A DNA stretch of 64,000 bases, taken from assembly GCA_023429135.1 (NCBI GenBank), contig JAEYWD010000019.1:1-64000 (forward strand), read 5' to 3'. Below, piece by piece: positions 36,630 through 46,400 of this stretch. The DNA is from Bacteroidota bacterium. Its GTDB lineage: Bacteria > Bacteroidota > Bacteroidia > Bacteroidales > JAAUTT01. A model generated the notes under the pieces. It worked only from the letters and a program-made list of their open reading frames with translations, made no database searches and had not been told where the DNA came from. Position 1 is the first letter of the stretch; every line of letters starts with the position of its first letter. Both the position numbers and the translations under genes were made by a program.

Positions 36630-38177
36630 ATGAATAAATACTTATCAATTCCGCTGTTACTACTCTTTTGCTTTCAACTCAATGCGACTGTCATTCCCGC
36701 CAGTCCCTTTCAGGACCATATGGTTCTCCAGCAAGGGCGGTTAATTCCTGTCTGGGGAAAAGCAAATCCCGGTGAATCGGTCTCCGTAACTATCGCCAAA
36801 CAATCACACTGGATAACAGCCGATAAGGACGGAAACTGGCGCATATCCCTGGATGCCATCCCTGCAGGAGGGCCTTTTGAAATGATTATACAGGGCGAAA
36901 ATACCATCACCATCAAAGATGTTTATGTTGGCGAGGTATGGCTTTGCTCGGGTCAGTCGAACATGGATATGACCGTTGCGCGCGAGGACCGTTACTGGGC
37001 TGGTGTTTTCAACGAGAAAGAAGAAGTTGCCCAGGCCAAATACCCCCAGATAAGGGTTTTCGATACGGAATTTACTCCCCGCGACGAACCACAAGCTACT
37101 GTAAACGGGAAATGGGAAGTTGTTTCGCCCGAAACGGTGGGACATCTTTCGGCTACAGCTTATTTCTTTGCAAGAGAACTCTATAATAAGTACAAAGTGC
37201 CCATTGGACTTATCACAACAGCTTATGGAGCCAGTTGTGCCGAAGCCTGGATTAGTCAGCCCGCCATTGAGGCAGATCCTGAATTAACCTTTCTGATCGA
37301 TAATTATATCAAAAAGAAAGCAGCCTACAATCCAACCTTACAGGAACTCCAGAAATTTCACGACGATATGGAGAAATGGAAAGTGGAAGCAGCCAAAGCC
37401 AAAGCAGAAGGAAGGGATGAATTGCGGCAGCCTAAAAACAGAGATCCACGTGTGGATCAGCATAATCCCAGTGTGTGCTACAACGGGATGGTCGCCCCTC
37501 TTATTCCTTATGCAATCCGAGGTGCGATTTGGTATCAGGGCGAATCAAACGGAGCAACTGCAAAGATCTACGATAAAATAATGGAAACCCTTATCCTGGA
37601 TTGGCGCACACGCTGGGAACAAGGTGAATTTCCTTTTTTCTATGTACAATTGGCAAATCATCAGCAATTAATTACCGAACCGGTAAAAGATGATCCCATG
37701 GTTTTTGTCCGTGAAGGGCAGTTGAAAAACCTTTCTGTCCGCAACACGGGAATGGTGGTTGCTATCGATAATGCCGATGCGAACGATCCGGGAAATATTC
37801 ATCCTAAAAACAAGCAGGATATTGGGAAGCGACTTTCTTTGATTGCCAGGGCAAAAGTATACGGCGAAAACATTCCGTATTCTGGACCTTTATACGATTA
37901 CATGACCATTGATGGTAATAAAGTCAAAATTGCTTTTACACATATAAATGGTGGTCTGGTTGTTAAGGGCGAAAAGCTTGTTGGGTTTGCCATTGCCGGT
38001 CCCGATAGAAAGTTTGTTCATGCTGAAGCTGTTATTGATGGAAATAATATTATTGTGAGCAGTCCCGAAGTTTCCAATCCGTTTGCTGTGCGCTATGGAT
38101 GGGCAAAGAATCCGCAGGTGAGTCTTTACAACAAAGCGGGATTGCCAGCTTCTCCTTTCAGGACAGATAGCTGGTAA
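36630..38177 (+). CDS. Sialate O-acetylesterase-like SGNH esterase
   Basis: 515 residues with a signal ending LNAT at residue 20. GEVWLCSGQSNMDM carries the nucleophile Ser110; GAIWYQGESN and NIHPKNK supply later catalytic blocks, as in SASA-domain esterases. The name comes from the family; in a pectin PUL it more likely removes acetyl groups from rhamnogalacturonan or its side chains. An N-terminal Ig-like part (about 25-100, with MVLQQGRLIPVWGKANPG) is typical. It would complement the CE12 enzyme. Confidence 0.87.
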   Translation: MNKYLSIPLLLLFCFQLNATVIPASPFQDHMVLQQGRLIPVWGKANPGESVSVTIAKQSHWITADKDGNWRISLDAIPAGGPFEMIIQGENTITIKDVYVGEVWLCSGQSNMDMTVAREDRYWAGVFNEKEEVAQAKYPQIRVFDTEFTPRDEPQATVNGKWEVVSPETVGHLSATAYFFARELYNKYKVPIGLITTAYGASCAEAWISQPAIEADPELTFLIDNYIKKKAAYNPTLQELQKFHDDMEKWKVEAAKAKAEGRDELRQPKNRDPRVDQHNPSVCYNGMVAPLIPYAIRGAIWYQGESNGATAKIYDKIMETLILDWRTRWEQGEFPFFYVQLANHQQLITEPVKDDPMVFVREGQLKNLSVRNTGMVVAIDNADANDPGNIHPKNKQDIGKRLSLIARAKVYGENIPYSGPLYDYMTIDGNKVKIAFTHINGGLVVKGEKLVGFAIAGPDRKFVHAEAVIDGNNIIVSSPEVSNPFAVRYGWAKNPQVSLYNKAGLPASPFRTDSW

Positions 38178-38221
38178 GGTTTTTCTTGTTACCTTGCATT
38201 TCAAAATTAAAATATCGAATC

Positions 38222-40624
38222 ATGAAAAAAGGATATTTCTTGTACCTGTTTTTTCTTTTATGTTTAGGAGGAAACACTATGGAGGCTCAATCGCCAAACC
38301 TTCTTTGGTATAATAAACCGGCAAATTATTTCGAAGAAACACTGGTGTTAGGGAATGGAAAAATGGGAGCCTCAGTCTTTGGAGGGATTACCTCCGATAA
38401 GATTTATCTGAACGACGCTACTTTGTGGTCGGGCGAACCGGTTGATGCAAACATGAACCCGGAGGCTTACAAGCATTTGCCGGAAATTCGTGAAGCCTTG
38501 AAAAATGAAAATTATAAACTGGCCGATGAATTGAATAAAAAACTTCAGGGTAAATTTTCACAGTCATATGCTCCGCTGGGAAACATGTTTATGGATTTTA
38601 AACATTCGGGCAACCCGCAGAATTATTACCGTGAGCTCGATATTAGCAAAGCCGTTTCAAAGTTGACTTATGAAGTTGATGGTGTGAAGTTTTCGCGTGA
38701 ATATTTTATTTCACACCCCGATAAAGTGATGGTTGTAAGATTAACGGCCAGTCAGAAAGGGAAGTTAAATTTTGCCATTAAATTCAATAGTTTACTGAAA
38801 TATAAAACTATGGCAACGGGCTCGGTTCTGTCAGTTAACGGGTATGCTCCAGTCCATGCTGAACCCAGTTATCGTGGCGATATGCCCAATGCCGTTGTTT
38901 TCGATCCTGCCAAAGGAACACGCTTTACTACTCTGTTTAAAATAGTGAAAACTGATGGACAGATAACTGCCACCGACAGCACCCTTAACCTGAGCAATGG
39001 CTCGGAGGCTTTAATTTTGGTATCGGTAGCCACAAGCTTCAACGGGTTCGATAAAAATCCTGCCACGGAGGGATTGAACAATGAAGCCATTGCCTTTGAA
39101 CAATTGAATAAAGCAGCAATAAAATCATTTGCGCAGCTCAAGAAGGCTCACGAGACCGATTATACCTCTTTCTTTTCGAGAGTGAAACTGGACCTTGGAA
39201 CAACCACAGCACCCAATCTGCCAACCGACGAACGCCTGAAACGTTACGCTGAAGGTAAAGAAGACAAAAACCTGGAAGTGCTGTATTTTCAGTATGGCAG
39301 GTATTTGCTTATCAGCAGTTCCCGCACACCCGGAGTCCCTGCCAATCTTCAGGGAATTTGGAACCCTTACATGCGGCCGCCCTGGAGCAGTAATTATACT
39401 ATCAATATCAATGCCCAGGAAAATTACTGGCCTGCAGGTAATGCTAATCTTTCGGAAATGCATGAATCCATGCTCGGATTTATAAAAAACATATCCCAAA
39501 CAGGAGCCGTAACAGCCCGGACTTTCTACGGATGTAACGGTTGGGCCGCGGCACACAATTCGGATATATGGGCCATGAGCAATCCGGTGGGCGACTTTGG
39601 AAAGGGCGATCCCAACTGGGCCAATTGGAATATGGGTGGCACCTGGTTGAGTACACATTTATGGGATCACTACTGTTTTACAAAAAACAAGGAATTTCTT
39701 AAAAACGAAGCTTATCCCGTAATGAAAGGAGCCGCTCAGTTTTGCCTGGATTGGATGGTGGAAGATAAAAACGGTAACCTGATCACTTCACCAGCCACTT
39801 CGCCAGAGGCGAAATATAAAACTCCTGATGGATATAAAGGTGCAACAATGTATGGAGGTAGTGCCGATTTGGCTATGATCCGGGAACTTTTCATCCAATG
39901 CATCAAGGCTTCTAAAGAATTGGACACCGATCAGGAGTTTCGTTCGAAAGTTGAAACTGCTCTTTCCAAACTGTATCCTTATCAGATTGGCAAGACAGGC
40001 CATTTGCAGGAATGGTATTACGACTGGGAAGATGAAGATCCCAAACACCGGCACCAGTCGCATTTGTTCGGATTATATCCTGGTCAGCATATTACTCCCG
40101 CTTTAACACCCGATTTGGCAAATGCATGCCGTAAAACCCTCGAGATTAAAGGCGATGAAACAACGGGATGGTCGAAAGGCTGGCGCATAAATCTGTGGGC
40201 ACGCTTATGGGACGGTAACCGTGCCTATAAAATGTATCGCGAATTGCTGAAATATGTCGATCCCGATGGTTTACGAACCAATTATTCTGGTGGCGGCGGA
40301 ACCTATCCCAATCTTTTCGATGCACATCCGCCTTTTCAGATCGATGGTAACTTTGGTGGCACGGCTGCGGTTGCCGAAATGTTGCTGCAATCAACTGATG
40401 AAGAAATCCGTATCTTACCTGCCTTGCCCGATGTTTGGGCTTCAGGCTCTGTTTCAGGAATCTGCGCCCGCGGTGGCTTTGAAATATCGATGACCTGGAA
40501 CGATAAAAAGATTACCAAATTCCAGATACTTGCTAAAGCAGATGGAAAAGCCAATTTGATTTATGGCAATAACCGTAAGGAGCTAACTATGAAGAAAGGA
40601 CAGAAGATGGAGGTTAAATGGTAA
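38222..40624 (+). CDS. Glycoside hydrolase family 95 protein (alpha-L-fucosidase or alpha-L-galactosidase)
   Basis: 800 residues from the ATG at 38222; the frame opens 12 codons earlier at a TTG, but the signal peptide starts at 38222 and ends MEAQ. The N-terminal beta domain (LLWYNKPANYFEETLVLGNGKMGASVFGG) leads to the (alpha/alpha)6 catalytic domain with TININAQENYWPAGNANLSE around residue 396 (active-site Asn residues) and the conserved HRHQSHLFGLYPG and TGWSKGWRINLWARL blocks. The C-terminal ARGGFEISMTW is a family landmark. The family includes fucosidases and galactosidases; the PUL does not decide between them. Last enzyme gene of PUL 2. Confidence 0.93.
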   Translation: MKKGYFLYLFFLLCLGGNTMEAQSPNLLWYNKPANYFEETLVLGNGKMGASVFGGITSDKIYLNDATLWSGEPVDANMNPEAYKHLPEIREALKNENYKLADELNKKLQGKFSQSYAPLGNMFMDFKHSGNPQNYYRELDISKAVSKLTYEVDGVKFSREYFISHPDKVMVVRLTASQKGKLNFAIKFNSLLKYKTMATGSVLSVNGYAPVHAEPSYRGDMPNAVVFDPAKGTRFTTLFKIVKTDGQITATDSTLNLSNGSEALILVSVATSFNGFDKNPATEGLNNEAIAFEQLNKAAIKSFAQLKKAHETDYTSFFSRVKLDLGTTTAPNLPTDERLKRYAEGKEDKNLEVLYFQYGRYLLISSSRTPGVPANLQGIWNPYMRPPWSSNYTININAQENYWPAGNANLSEMHESMLGFIKNISQTGAVTARTFYGCNGWAAAHNSDIWAMSNPVGDFGKGDPNWANWNMGGTWLSTHLWDHYCFTKNKEFLKNEAYPVMKGAAQFCLDWMVEDKNGNLITSPATSPEAKYKTPDGYKGATMYGGSADLAMIRELFIQCIKASKELDTDQEFRSKVETALSKLYPYQIGKTGHLQEWYYDWEDEDPKHRHQSHLFGLYPGQHITPALTPDLANACRKTLEIKGDETTGWSKGWRINLWARLWDGNRAYKMYRELLKYVDPDGLRTNYSGGGGTYPNLFDAHPPFQIDGNFGGTAAVAEMLLQSTDEEIRILPALPDVWASGSVSGICARGGFEISMTWNDKKITKFQILAKADGKANLIYGNNRKELTMKKGQKMEVKW

Positions 40625-40659
40625 AAATATCAACTATGGTATTTAAGAGATATGCCAGT

Positions 40660-41079
40660 TTAATTGAAAGGATTGATTATTGTAAGGCTGTTTTCAATAA
40701 TTTGGCCGTTTTGCATATCCTCAGAATAGAGAATTTTGCAGTTACAGGATAATGCTGCAGAGATAATCAGAGAATCATAAAAAGAATAGTGATATTTTTC
40801 TGCAATTTTGCATGCACGTTCAATATTGTAAGGTTTATTCACATAAACATTAAAATCAGTATTTATTTCATTTAATGTTGGTTCAATTTCACTCCAGGAA
40901 TAACCAAACTTTTTATGCAGAGTATTGGCAATCTCTGTTAATACCTGTGTGCTGATATATGTATTAGTGGTGTCTGTTACCTTTAGTGCTTTTACTCTTT
41001 TCTCTGGTTCGTCTTCGGTAAAACAATTAACCAGGATATTTGTATCAATAAAAGAATTATCGTTCATTAGATTCTTCAC
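40660..41079 (-). CDS. PIN-domain toxin of a type II toxin-antitoxin pair
   Basis: 139 residues. PIN ribonuclease acidic residues are present: Asp12 in SFIDTNILV, Glu49 in VLTEIANTL, Asp102 in FYDSLIISAA, and the Ser-Glu-Asp at 119-121. Its start overlaps the end of the antitoxin gene by 23 bases (or 11 if Met5 is used), the normal TA arrangement. It cleaves RNA when unbound. The pair is on the opposite strand to the flanking PULs, which suggests separate insertion. Confidence 0.88.
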   Translation of the reverse strand: MKNLMNDNSFIDTNILVNCFTEDEPEKRVKALKVTDTTNTYISTQVLTEIANTLHKKFGYSWSEIEPTLNEINTDFNVYVNKPYNIERACKIAEKYHYSFYDSLIISAALSCNCKILYSEDMQNGQIIENSLTIINPFN

Positions 41080-41269
41080 GATTGAATTTAAATCCTTTGG
41101 TTTTTAATTTGATCGCCGAAAAAGTTTTTTTGCTTTTGGAAGAAAATATAACGTCGTCTGAGGCCTCCTCTACAGTAAAGGCGATAACTTCTAATTGTTT
41201 ACCAACATACTTGTCAGGTATTAGCAATGTAAGAATATTATTTTCAGCTTTAATAACCGTTCGTATCAT
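41057..41269 (-). CDS. Antitoxin of the PIN-domain pair
   Basis: 70 residues. The N-terminus (TVIKAENNILTLLIPDKYVGKQLEVIAF) is beta-rich like DUF2281 / AbrB-type antitoxins, and the basic C-terminal tail (KTFSAIKLKTKGFKFNREES) should bind the toxin. It is the first gene of the minus-strand pair. The exact family is uncertain because it is short; the operon layout carries most of the weight. Confidence 0.78.
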   Translation of the reverse strand: MIRTVIKAENNILTLLIPDKYVGKQLEVIAFTVEEASDDVIFSSKSKKTFSAIKLKTKGFKFNREESNER

Positions 41270-41578
41270 CTTATCGCTTTTTGATGAAATATTTCACAAA
41301 TATAATGCGATTCCATTGGAATTGATATGGAATAGGAGTGAAAATTGATGAAGCAATTGACTAATAGTAGTCTCATGTGTATTAATCAGGCAGCAGTTAA
41401 GAGCAGTAAAGTTATTCATCCTGACAAATTACCAAAGCTTCTTTTGTATACAAACGTTAGGGTTGCTTAATTGTAAGTCCAAACCGGATACTGTAGCATC
41501 CCACATCGCAATAACTGTTTCAGTAAATAAATATTAGGTTTTGTTTTTGTATGTTTGTAGGCCATAAGTTGTTATTCA
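41270..41578. other. Intergenic region between the TA pair and PUL 3
   Basis: 309 bases between divergent genes. It contains TATGTTTG at 41550-41557, an exact TAnnTTTG -7 box 21 bases before the sigma start. I see no other structure, RNA gene or repeat in it. Confidence 0.55.
41550..41557 (+). promoter_or_regulatory. -7 box of the PUL 3 sigma gene
   Basis: TATGTTTG is an exact match to TAnnTTTG, 21 bases before the ATG. A -33 TTTG is not visible at 19-21 bases upstream. Confidence 0.45.
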
Positions 41579-42172
41579 ATGTCCGAAAAGCATCAAGCAT
41601 CAATTTCTACCTTACCAGGCAAAGGAGATAAAGAATCCTTTAATATTTTATTTAAACGATTTTATCCCCGGCTTACCGCCTATGCCTGCTTGTTTTTGGA
41701 ACCACAGGCTGCCGAAGATATGGTTCAGGATATGTTTGTATACCTTTGGGAACATTCGGGAGAAATAACAATACATACATCCCTTGAAGCTTATTTGTTC
41801 AAAGCAATTTACCAAAGGTGCATGAACAGTTTAAAACAGCATAAAACAAGGGATTATCACCACAAACTTATTGAAGATTATTTGGTGGAATTTGAAGTCC
41901 GGTTATTAGATCCCGACACTAACGAATCCATCCGTAAGCTTTTTATGGAAGAGCTTAAAGACGAAATTAAAGCTGCTATTGACTCACTTCCTGAAAAATG
42001 CCGTGAGGTTTTTATGCTGAGTTATATTTACGATTTGAAAAACAAGGAAATAAGTGAAGTTTTGTCCATATCGCTCAGTACAGTGGAAAATCATATTTAC
42101 AATGCATTGAAGGTATTACGGAAAAAGTTGGCCAAGCATGCTCATTTGATTGCTATTTTATTTCCCTTATAA
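41579..42172 (+). CDS. ECF sigma factor, PUL 3
   Basis: 197 residues. Region 2 at about 20-80 (FNILFKRFYPRLTAYACLFLEPQAAEDMVQDMFVYLW) and region 4 at about 135-190 (LPEKCREVFMLSYIYDLKNKEISEVLSISLSTVENHIYNALKVLRK), plus the hydrophobic tail LIAILFPL. It differs clearly in sequence from the other two sigma factors, so each PUL has its own regulator. Confidence 0.94.
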   Translation: MSEKHQASISTLPGKGDKESFNILFKRFYPRLTAYACLFLEPQAAEDMVQDMFVYLWEHSGEITIHTSLEAYLFKAIYQRCMNSLKQHKTRDYHHKLIEDYLVEFEVRLLDPDTNESIRKLFMEELKDEIKAAIDSLPEKCREVFMLSYIYDLKNKEISEVLSISLSTVENHIYNALKVLRKKLAKHAHLIAILFPL

Positions 42173-42308
42173 AAACCTGTTAATTAATAGTATAGGCATA
42201 ACTCCCAAACCTCTGCTTCCTGAGATATAAATTTTTATTAAAATTTTAAAAAATCACTTAGGTGTTTTTGTTTTCTCAATTGTCAAACTATCGTAACACA
42301 AATAGAAT

Positions 42309-43295
42309 ATGCCCGGATTTAACGAAGAGCTGATAATAAAGTATTTGGATAACTCCATTTCGGAGAGCGAGGAAGAGCTTCTTTTGGAGTGGCTTAAGGA
42401 GGCTGATGAGAACAGGGAGATATTTTTGACCTGTAAGAAAATTTATGCTTCACGTAAAATACGGCACTATTCCACTCCTGTTGTTTTGGATCAGGCACTT
42501 CAGCGGTTCAACAGCCGTATTGAAACGGATCAGGAATCAAAGGAACCAAATTTGTTGTTGCGCATAAGCCGGTATGCTGCCATTTTTATATTAGCAGTAG
42601 CAATCCCGTATTTTCTTTGGCTAACCCTTCATACTCCAAAAACCATATATCAAACTGTTGTTGTAAATAATTCGGAACCTGTTCAAAAGATTACTCTGCC
42701 CGACGGTTCCCAGGTCTGGGTTAATAATAACAGTTCTTTTACTTATCCTGAAACATTTGGGGACAAGAACAGGGAGGTTACTATCAATGGGGAAGCTTTT
42801 TTTGAGGTAAAGACAGATTCGCTTCATCCCTTTATTGTTAAAACCAATGAAATGCACGTGAAAGTATATGGTACATCTTTTAACGTAAATACCAAAACCA
42901 GCGATAACACTATTAAAACGGCTCTTGTTACAGGACGGGTATCTATAAATGATATTCATGGCAACAATTTGGTGATGCTGCTCCCGGGACAACTCGCTAC
43001 ATTTAGCGCCAGCAATGGAAATGTAGTTGTGGCAAAGGTGAATACTGATGTTTATACGCTGTGGAGGAAAGGAATGGTGGTTTTTGATAAGGCCACTCTT
43101 TGTGAAATAACTGATAAGATATCAGAGCTTTATAATGTTCATATCACAATTAACTCTTCATCGAAACTGGAGAACAAAATCAATTTTGTATTCAGAAAGA
43201 CACAGCCCCTGGATACTGTAATGGAAATGCTGGGTTTTGTAGCTCCTATTAAATTTAAAATTTATGAAAATCAGATATATATAAAGGCTATTTAG
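42309..43295 (+). CDS. FecR-type anti-sigma factor, PUL 3
   Basis: 328 residues: sigma-binding N-domain (LIIKYLDNSISESEEELLLEWLKEADE), one membrane helix (YAAIFILAVAIPYFLWLTL), FecR domain (LPDGSQVWVNNNSSFTYP, GEAFFEVKTDSLHPFIV, VYGTSFNVNTK) and DUF4974 domain (LWRKGMVVFDKATLCEITDKI). Standard length. There are 136 bases between it and the sigma gene. Confidence 0.94.
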   Translation: MPGFNEELIIKYLDNSISESEEELLLEWLKEADENREIFLTCKKIYASRKIRHYSTPVVLDQALQRFNSRIETDQESKEPNLLLRISRYAAIFILAVAIPYFLWLTLHTPKTIYQTVVVNNSEPVQKITLPDGSQVWVNNNSSFTYPETFGDKNREVTINGEAFFEVKTDSLHPFIVKTNEMHVKVYGTSFNVNTKTSDNTIKTALVTGRVSINDIHGNNLVMLLPGQLATFSASNGNVVVAKVNTDVYTLWRKGMVVFDKATLCEITDKISELYNVHITINSSSKLENKINFVFRKTQPLDTVMEMLGFVAPIKFKIYENQIYIKAI

Positions 43296-43316
43296 AGAGA
43301 TTCTTATATTTCAGAT

Positions 43317-43358
43317 TAATAACTAACTATTTAAAAAAAATAAAATATGGATCCCTGA
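43317..43358 (+). promoter_or_regulatory. susC leader with variant motif and three-codon mini-ORF, PUL 3
   Basis: TAATAACTAAC (43317-43327) differs from the PUL 1/2 10-mer by one inserted A. ATGGATCCCTGA (43347-43358, Met-Asp-Pro-stop) starts 19 bases later, the same spacing as in the other two leaders, although its codons differ. Confidence 0.45.
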
Positions 43359-43360
43359 TC

Positions 43361-43441
43361 AAAAAAAATCGGGAAAATGTTACCAGCATTTCCCCGATAC
43401 ATCCGACTCAATTAAACACTTGCGAAGTATCACTAATTAAA
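43361..43441 (-). ncRNA. Candidate antisense RNA over the PUL 3 susC leader
   Basis: On the minus strand ATCGGGGAAATG (from 43398) pairs with CATTTTCCCGAT (to 43368) around a 7-base loop, with one G-U pair, and is followed by an unbroken run of Us (43368-43361, the first of them the last base of the stem). This is the strongest terminator of the set. On the plus strand the G-U is an A-C mismatch. The minus-strand box TATTTTTG (plus 43448-43455) fits TAnnTTTG and shares the A of the susC ATG. The predicted RNA is about 80 nt. Confidence 0.52.
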
Positions 43442-43454
43442 TCTTTTCAAAAAT

Positions 43455-46400
43455 ATGAAAAAAATATGTTTGAAAGCTAAAGCTTTTGACAAGCAGCTAC
43501 TACAAAAACTTTTAATTATGTCAAAACTAAGTTTGCTTTTATTTGCATGTTCTGTTTTTACAATACATGCAGAAACCTCCTATTCACAGCAGGTAAAGTT
43601 AAACCTTGAGATGAAAAACGCATCTCTGACTGATCTTATCTATGCCATTAAAAATCAGACCGACTTTGAATTTGCCTACGACACCAATCTGGAATCGTTG
43701 GTGTTAGACAAAGTATCCATTAATGCAAAAAACGAGCAGATAGAGAAGGTGCTGGCTTCGATTCTTAAAGGTACAGATATTGATTTTAAGGTTTTCGATA
43801 AAATAATCCTATTATCGAAGAGCAAAGTTAAGATCACTCCTGGCCTGGAAAACTCAATTGCAGTCCAGCAACAGCAAATAACAGGAACTATCAGCGATGC
43901 CTCTACCGGCGAACCCCTTCCCGGAGTTAATATTACTGTTGAAGGTACAACGCTGGGAACTGTTTCGGACGAAAACGGACGGTATACTATCAATGTTCCG
44001 TCTGCAAATTCGGTGCTGGTCTTTTCTTTTGTCGGTTATGTTTCCGAGAAAGCAGAAACCCGGGATAAATCAGTTATCGATGTAAAACTTACTGCCGATA
44101 TTAAAAGTCTAGAAGAAGTTGTGGTGGTAGGTTATGGTACTCAAAAAAGCGCTACCCTTACAGGTTCAGTATCCGAGGTAAAAGGTAAAGAATTTATAAA
44201 AAGCCCGCAGCCCAATGTTTCCAACTCCCTTGCTGGTAGAGTGTCGGGTGTTATTGCCAATAACAGGAGTGGTGAACCCGGATACGACGGATCTACCTAC
44301 TATATCCGTGGTATGTCCACCACCGGGAATAACGATGTTTTGGTTGTTATCGACGGAGTACCCGGTCAGATTGGTGGTCTGGACAGGTTAGATCCCAATG
44401 ATATTGCCACTATAACAGTACTGAAAGATGCCTCGGCCGCTGTTTACGGCAGTCGCGCGGCAAACGGAGCGATTCTCATTACAACTAAACGTGGTGCTAC
44501 CGGTAAACCTGTTTTATCTTACAGTTTTAATCAGGGTTTTTCGCAACCCACCAGGTTGCCTGGAATGGCCGATGCTTCTACGTATGCCACTATTCGTAAC
44601 GAAATTGAATATTACAACAATAAAGCCGGGGGTATGAATCAGGTTTACAGTAATGAGGAGATTCAAAAGTTCCGCGATGGTTCCGACCCTCTCAATTATC
44701 CGAATACCGACTGGCAAAAAGAAACCCTTAAAAAGTTCGCTGTTCAGAATCAGCACAGCCTTTCAATAGCAGGGGGTACCGAACAGGTGAAATACTTTGC
44801 CTCTATCGGAACTTTGTATCAGGATGGGATATATAAGAAGGGCGTTACCAATTACAGACAATATAACGTAAGAACCAATGTAGATGCAAATATTACCAGA
44901 CGCTTAAAAGTAGGGCTTAACCTGTCGGGACGTCAGGAAGATCGTAAGTTTCCAATCAGTAGTGCCGGAAATATATTCCGTTCCATTTATAGGGCCTATC
45001 CTACCTTACAGGGTACATATCCCAATGGGTTGCCTTCAACAGGTATTGAAAACAACAATCCGGTTGTTCTGGTAACCGATTTGGGTGGTACTGTTAAAAA
45101 TCCAACCTATATTATTAACGGAAGTTTAAAAGGGCGTTACGATATTCCATTTGTTGAGGGATTGTCGTTTGAAGCCATGTTGGCTGCCGATAAATCGTTT
45201 AACTTCAATAAATCGTTTAACACGCCATATTCCCTTTATAATTATAATAAATCTACCGGGTCATATGATAAGGTGGTTACCGGAGGCTCTTCAGGCAAAG
45301 CACGCCTGGATCAATCGCAGGACAATATTTCGCTTGTAACCTCTAATATTCGGTTAAATTACGAAAAGCAGTTTGGCAAGCACTCCATCAATTCATTCTT
45401 TATTTATGAGCAGAGTGCACGCAAACAAGAATATTTCTCTGGTATGAGGCTGAATTATCCTACAACTCAAACACCTGAATTATCGCAAGGTGGTTCTGCT
45501 GCTACAGATAAAGATAACTCCGGATGGAGTTCGGAATTTACCCGTAGAAGTTACATAGGTAAGCTGGCATACAATTTTAGCGAAAAATACTTGCTCGAGG
45601 CTCAGTTCAGGGTTGATGGCTCATCCATATTTCCAGAGGGGAAACAATACGGTTTTTTCCCATCAGTTTCTGCAGGATGGCGTATTTCGGAAGAAGGATG
45701 GTTCAAGAACAATATCTCTTTCTTTGACCAGTTGAAACTAAGGGTTTCGTACGGCGTTTTAGGTAATGATAATGTGAATCCATTCCAGTTCTATAACAAC
45801 TATTCGTTTGTAAACAGTTATGTAATAGGTACTGAAATACATCCCGGTATCGACCTGGTTAAACTTGCAAACCCAAATATTACCTGGGAAAAAGCTAAAA
45901 AGCTGGATATCGGTTTTAATGCCAATTTTTTACAAAATTTCTCGGCTGAGTTCATCTATTTTAAACAGCAGAGATCAGATATTCTTGCTGCGAGAAATGC
46001 TTCTATTCCTGGTACCTCAGGTATTGTTAACCCTTTTAATGATGGAAGTTCTTCGTATACTACGCTGGTTCCATCCGAAAACTTTGGAAAAGTAAACAAC
46101 AATGGTTTTGAAGTTTCTCTCGGGTACAGCAAAAAAGGCAATTTCTCTTACAACTTTGGTGTTAATGCTACTTATGCAAAAAGCGAGATAATTGATATAG
46201 ATGAAGCTTCGGGTGTTTTAAGTCATCAGAAACAAACCGGCCGTCCGTTGAACACTTCCTTGCTTTACAAGGCTATCGGTATTTTCCGTACAGAGGGAGA
46301 CCTGAACAAATATCCTCACCTGGCTAATGCACAACTGGGCGACCTTATTCTGGAAGATTATACAAAAGATGGTAAAATTACAGCCGATGACATGGTAAGG

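Noticed and set aside
38186..38221. TTG start for the GH95 gene
   Set aside because: Adds 12 residues before a standard signal peptide that begins at the ATG at 38222.
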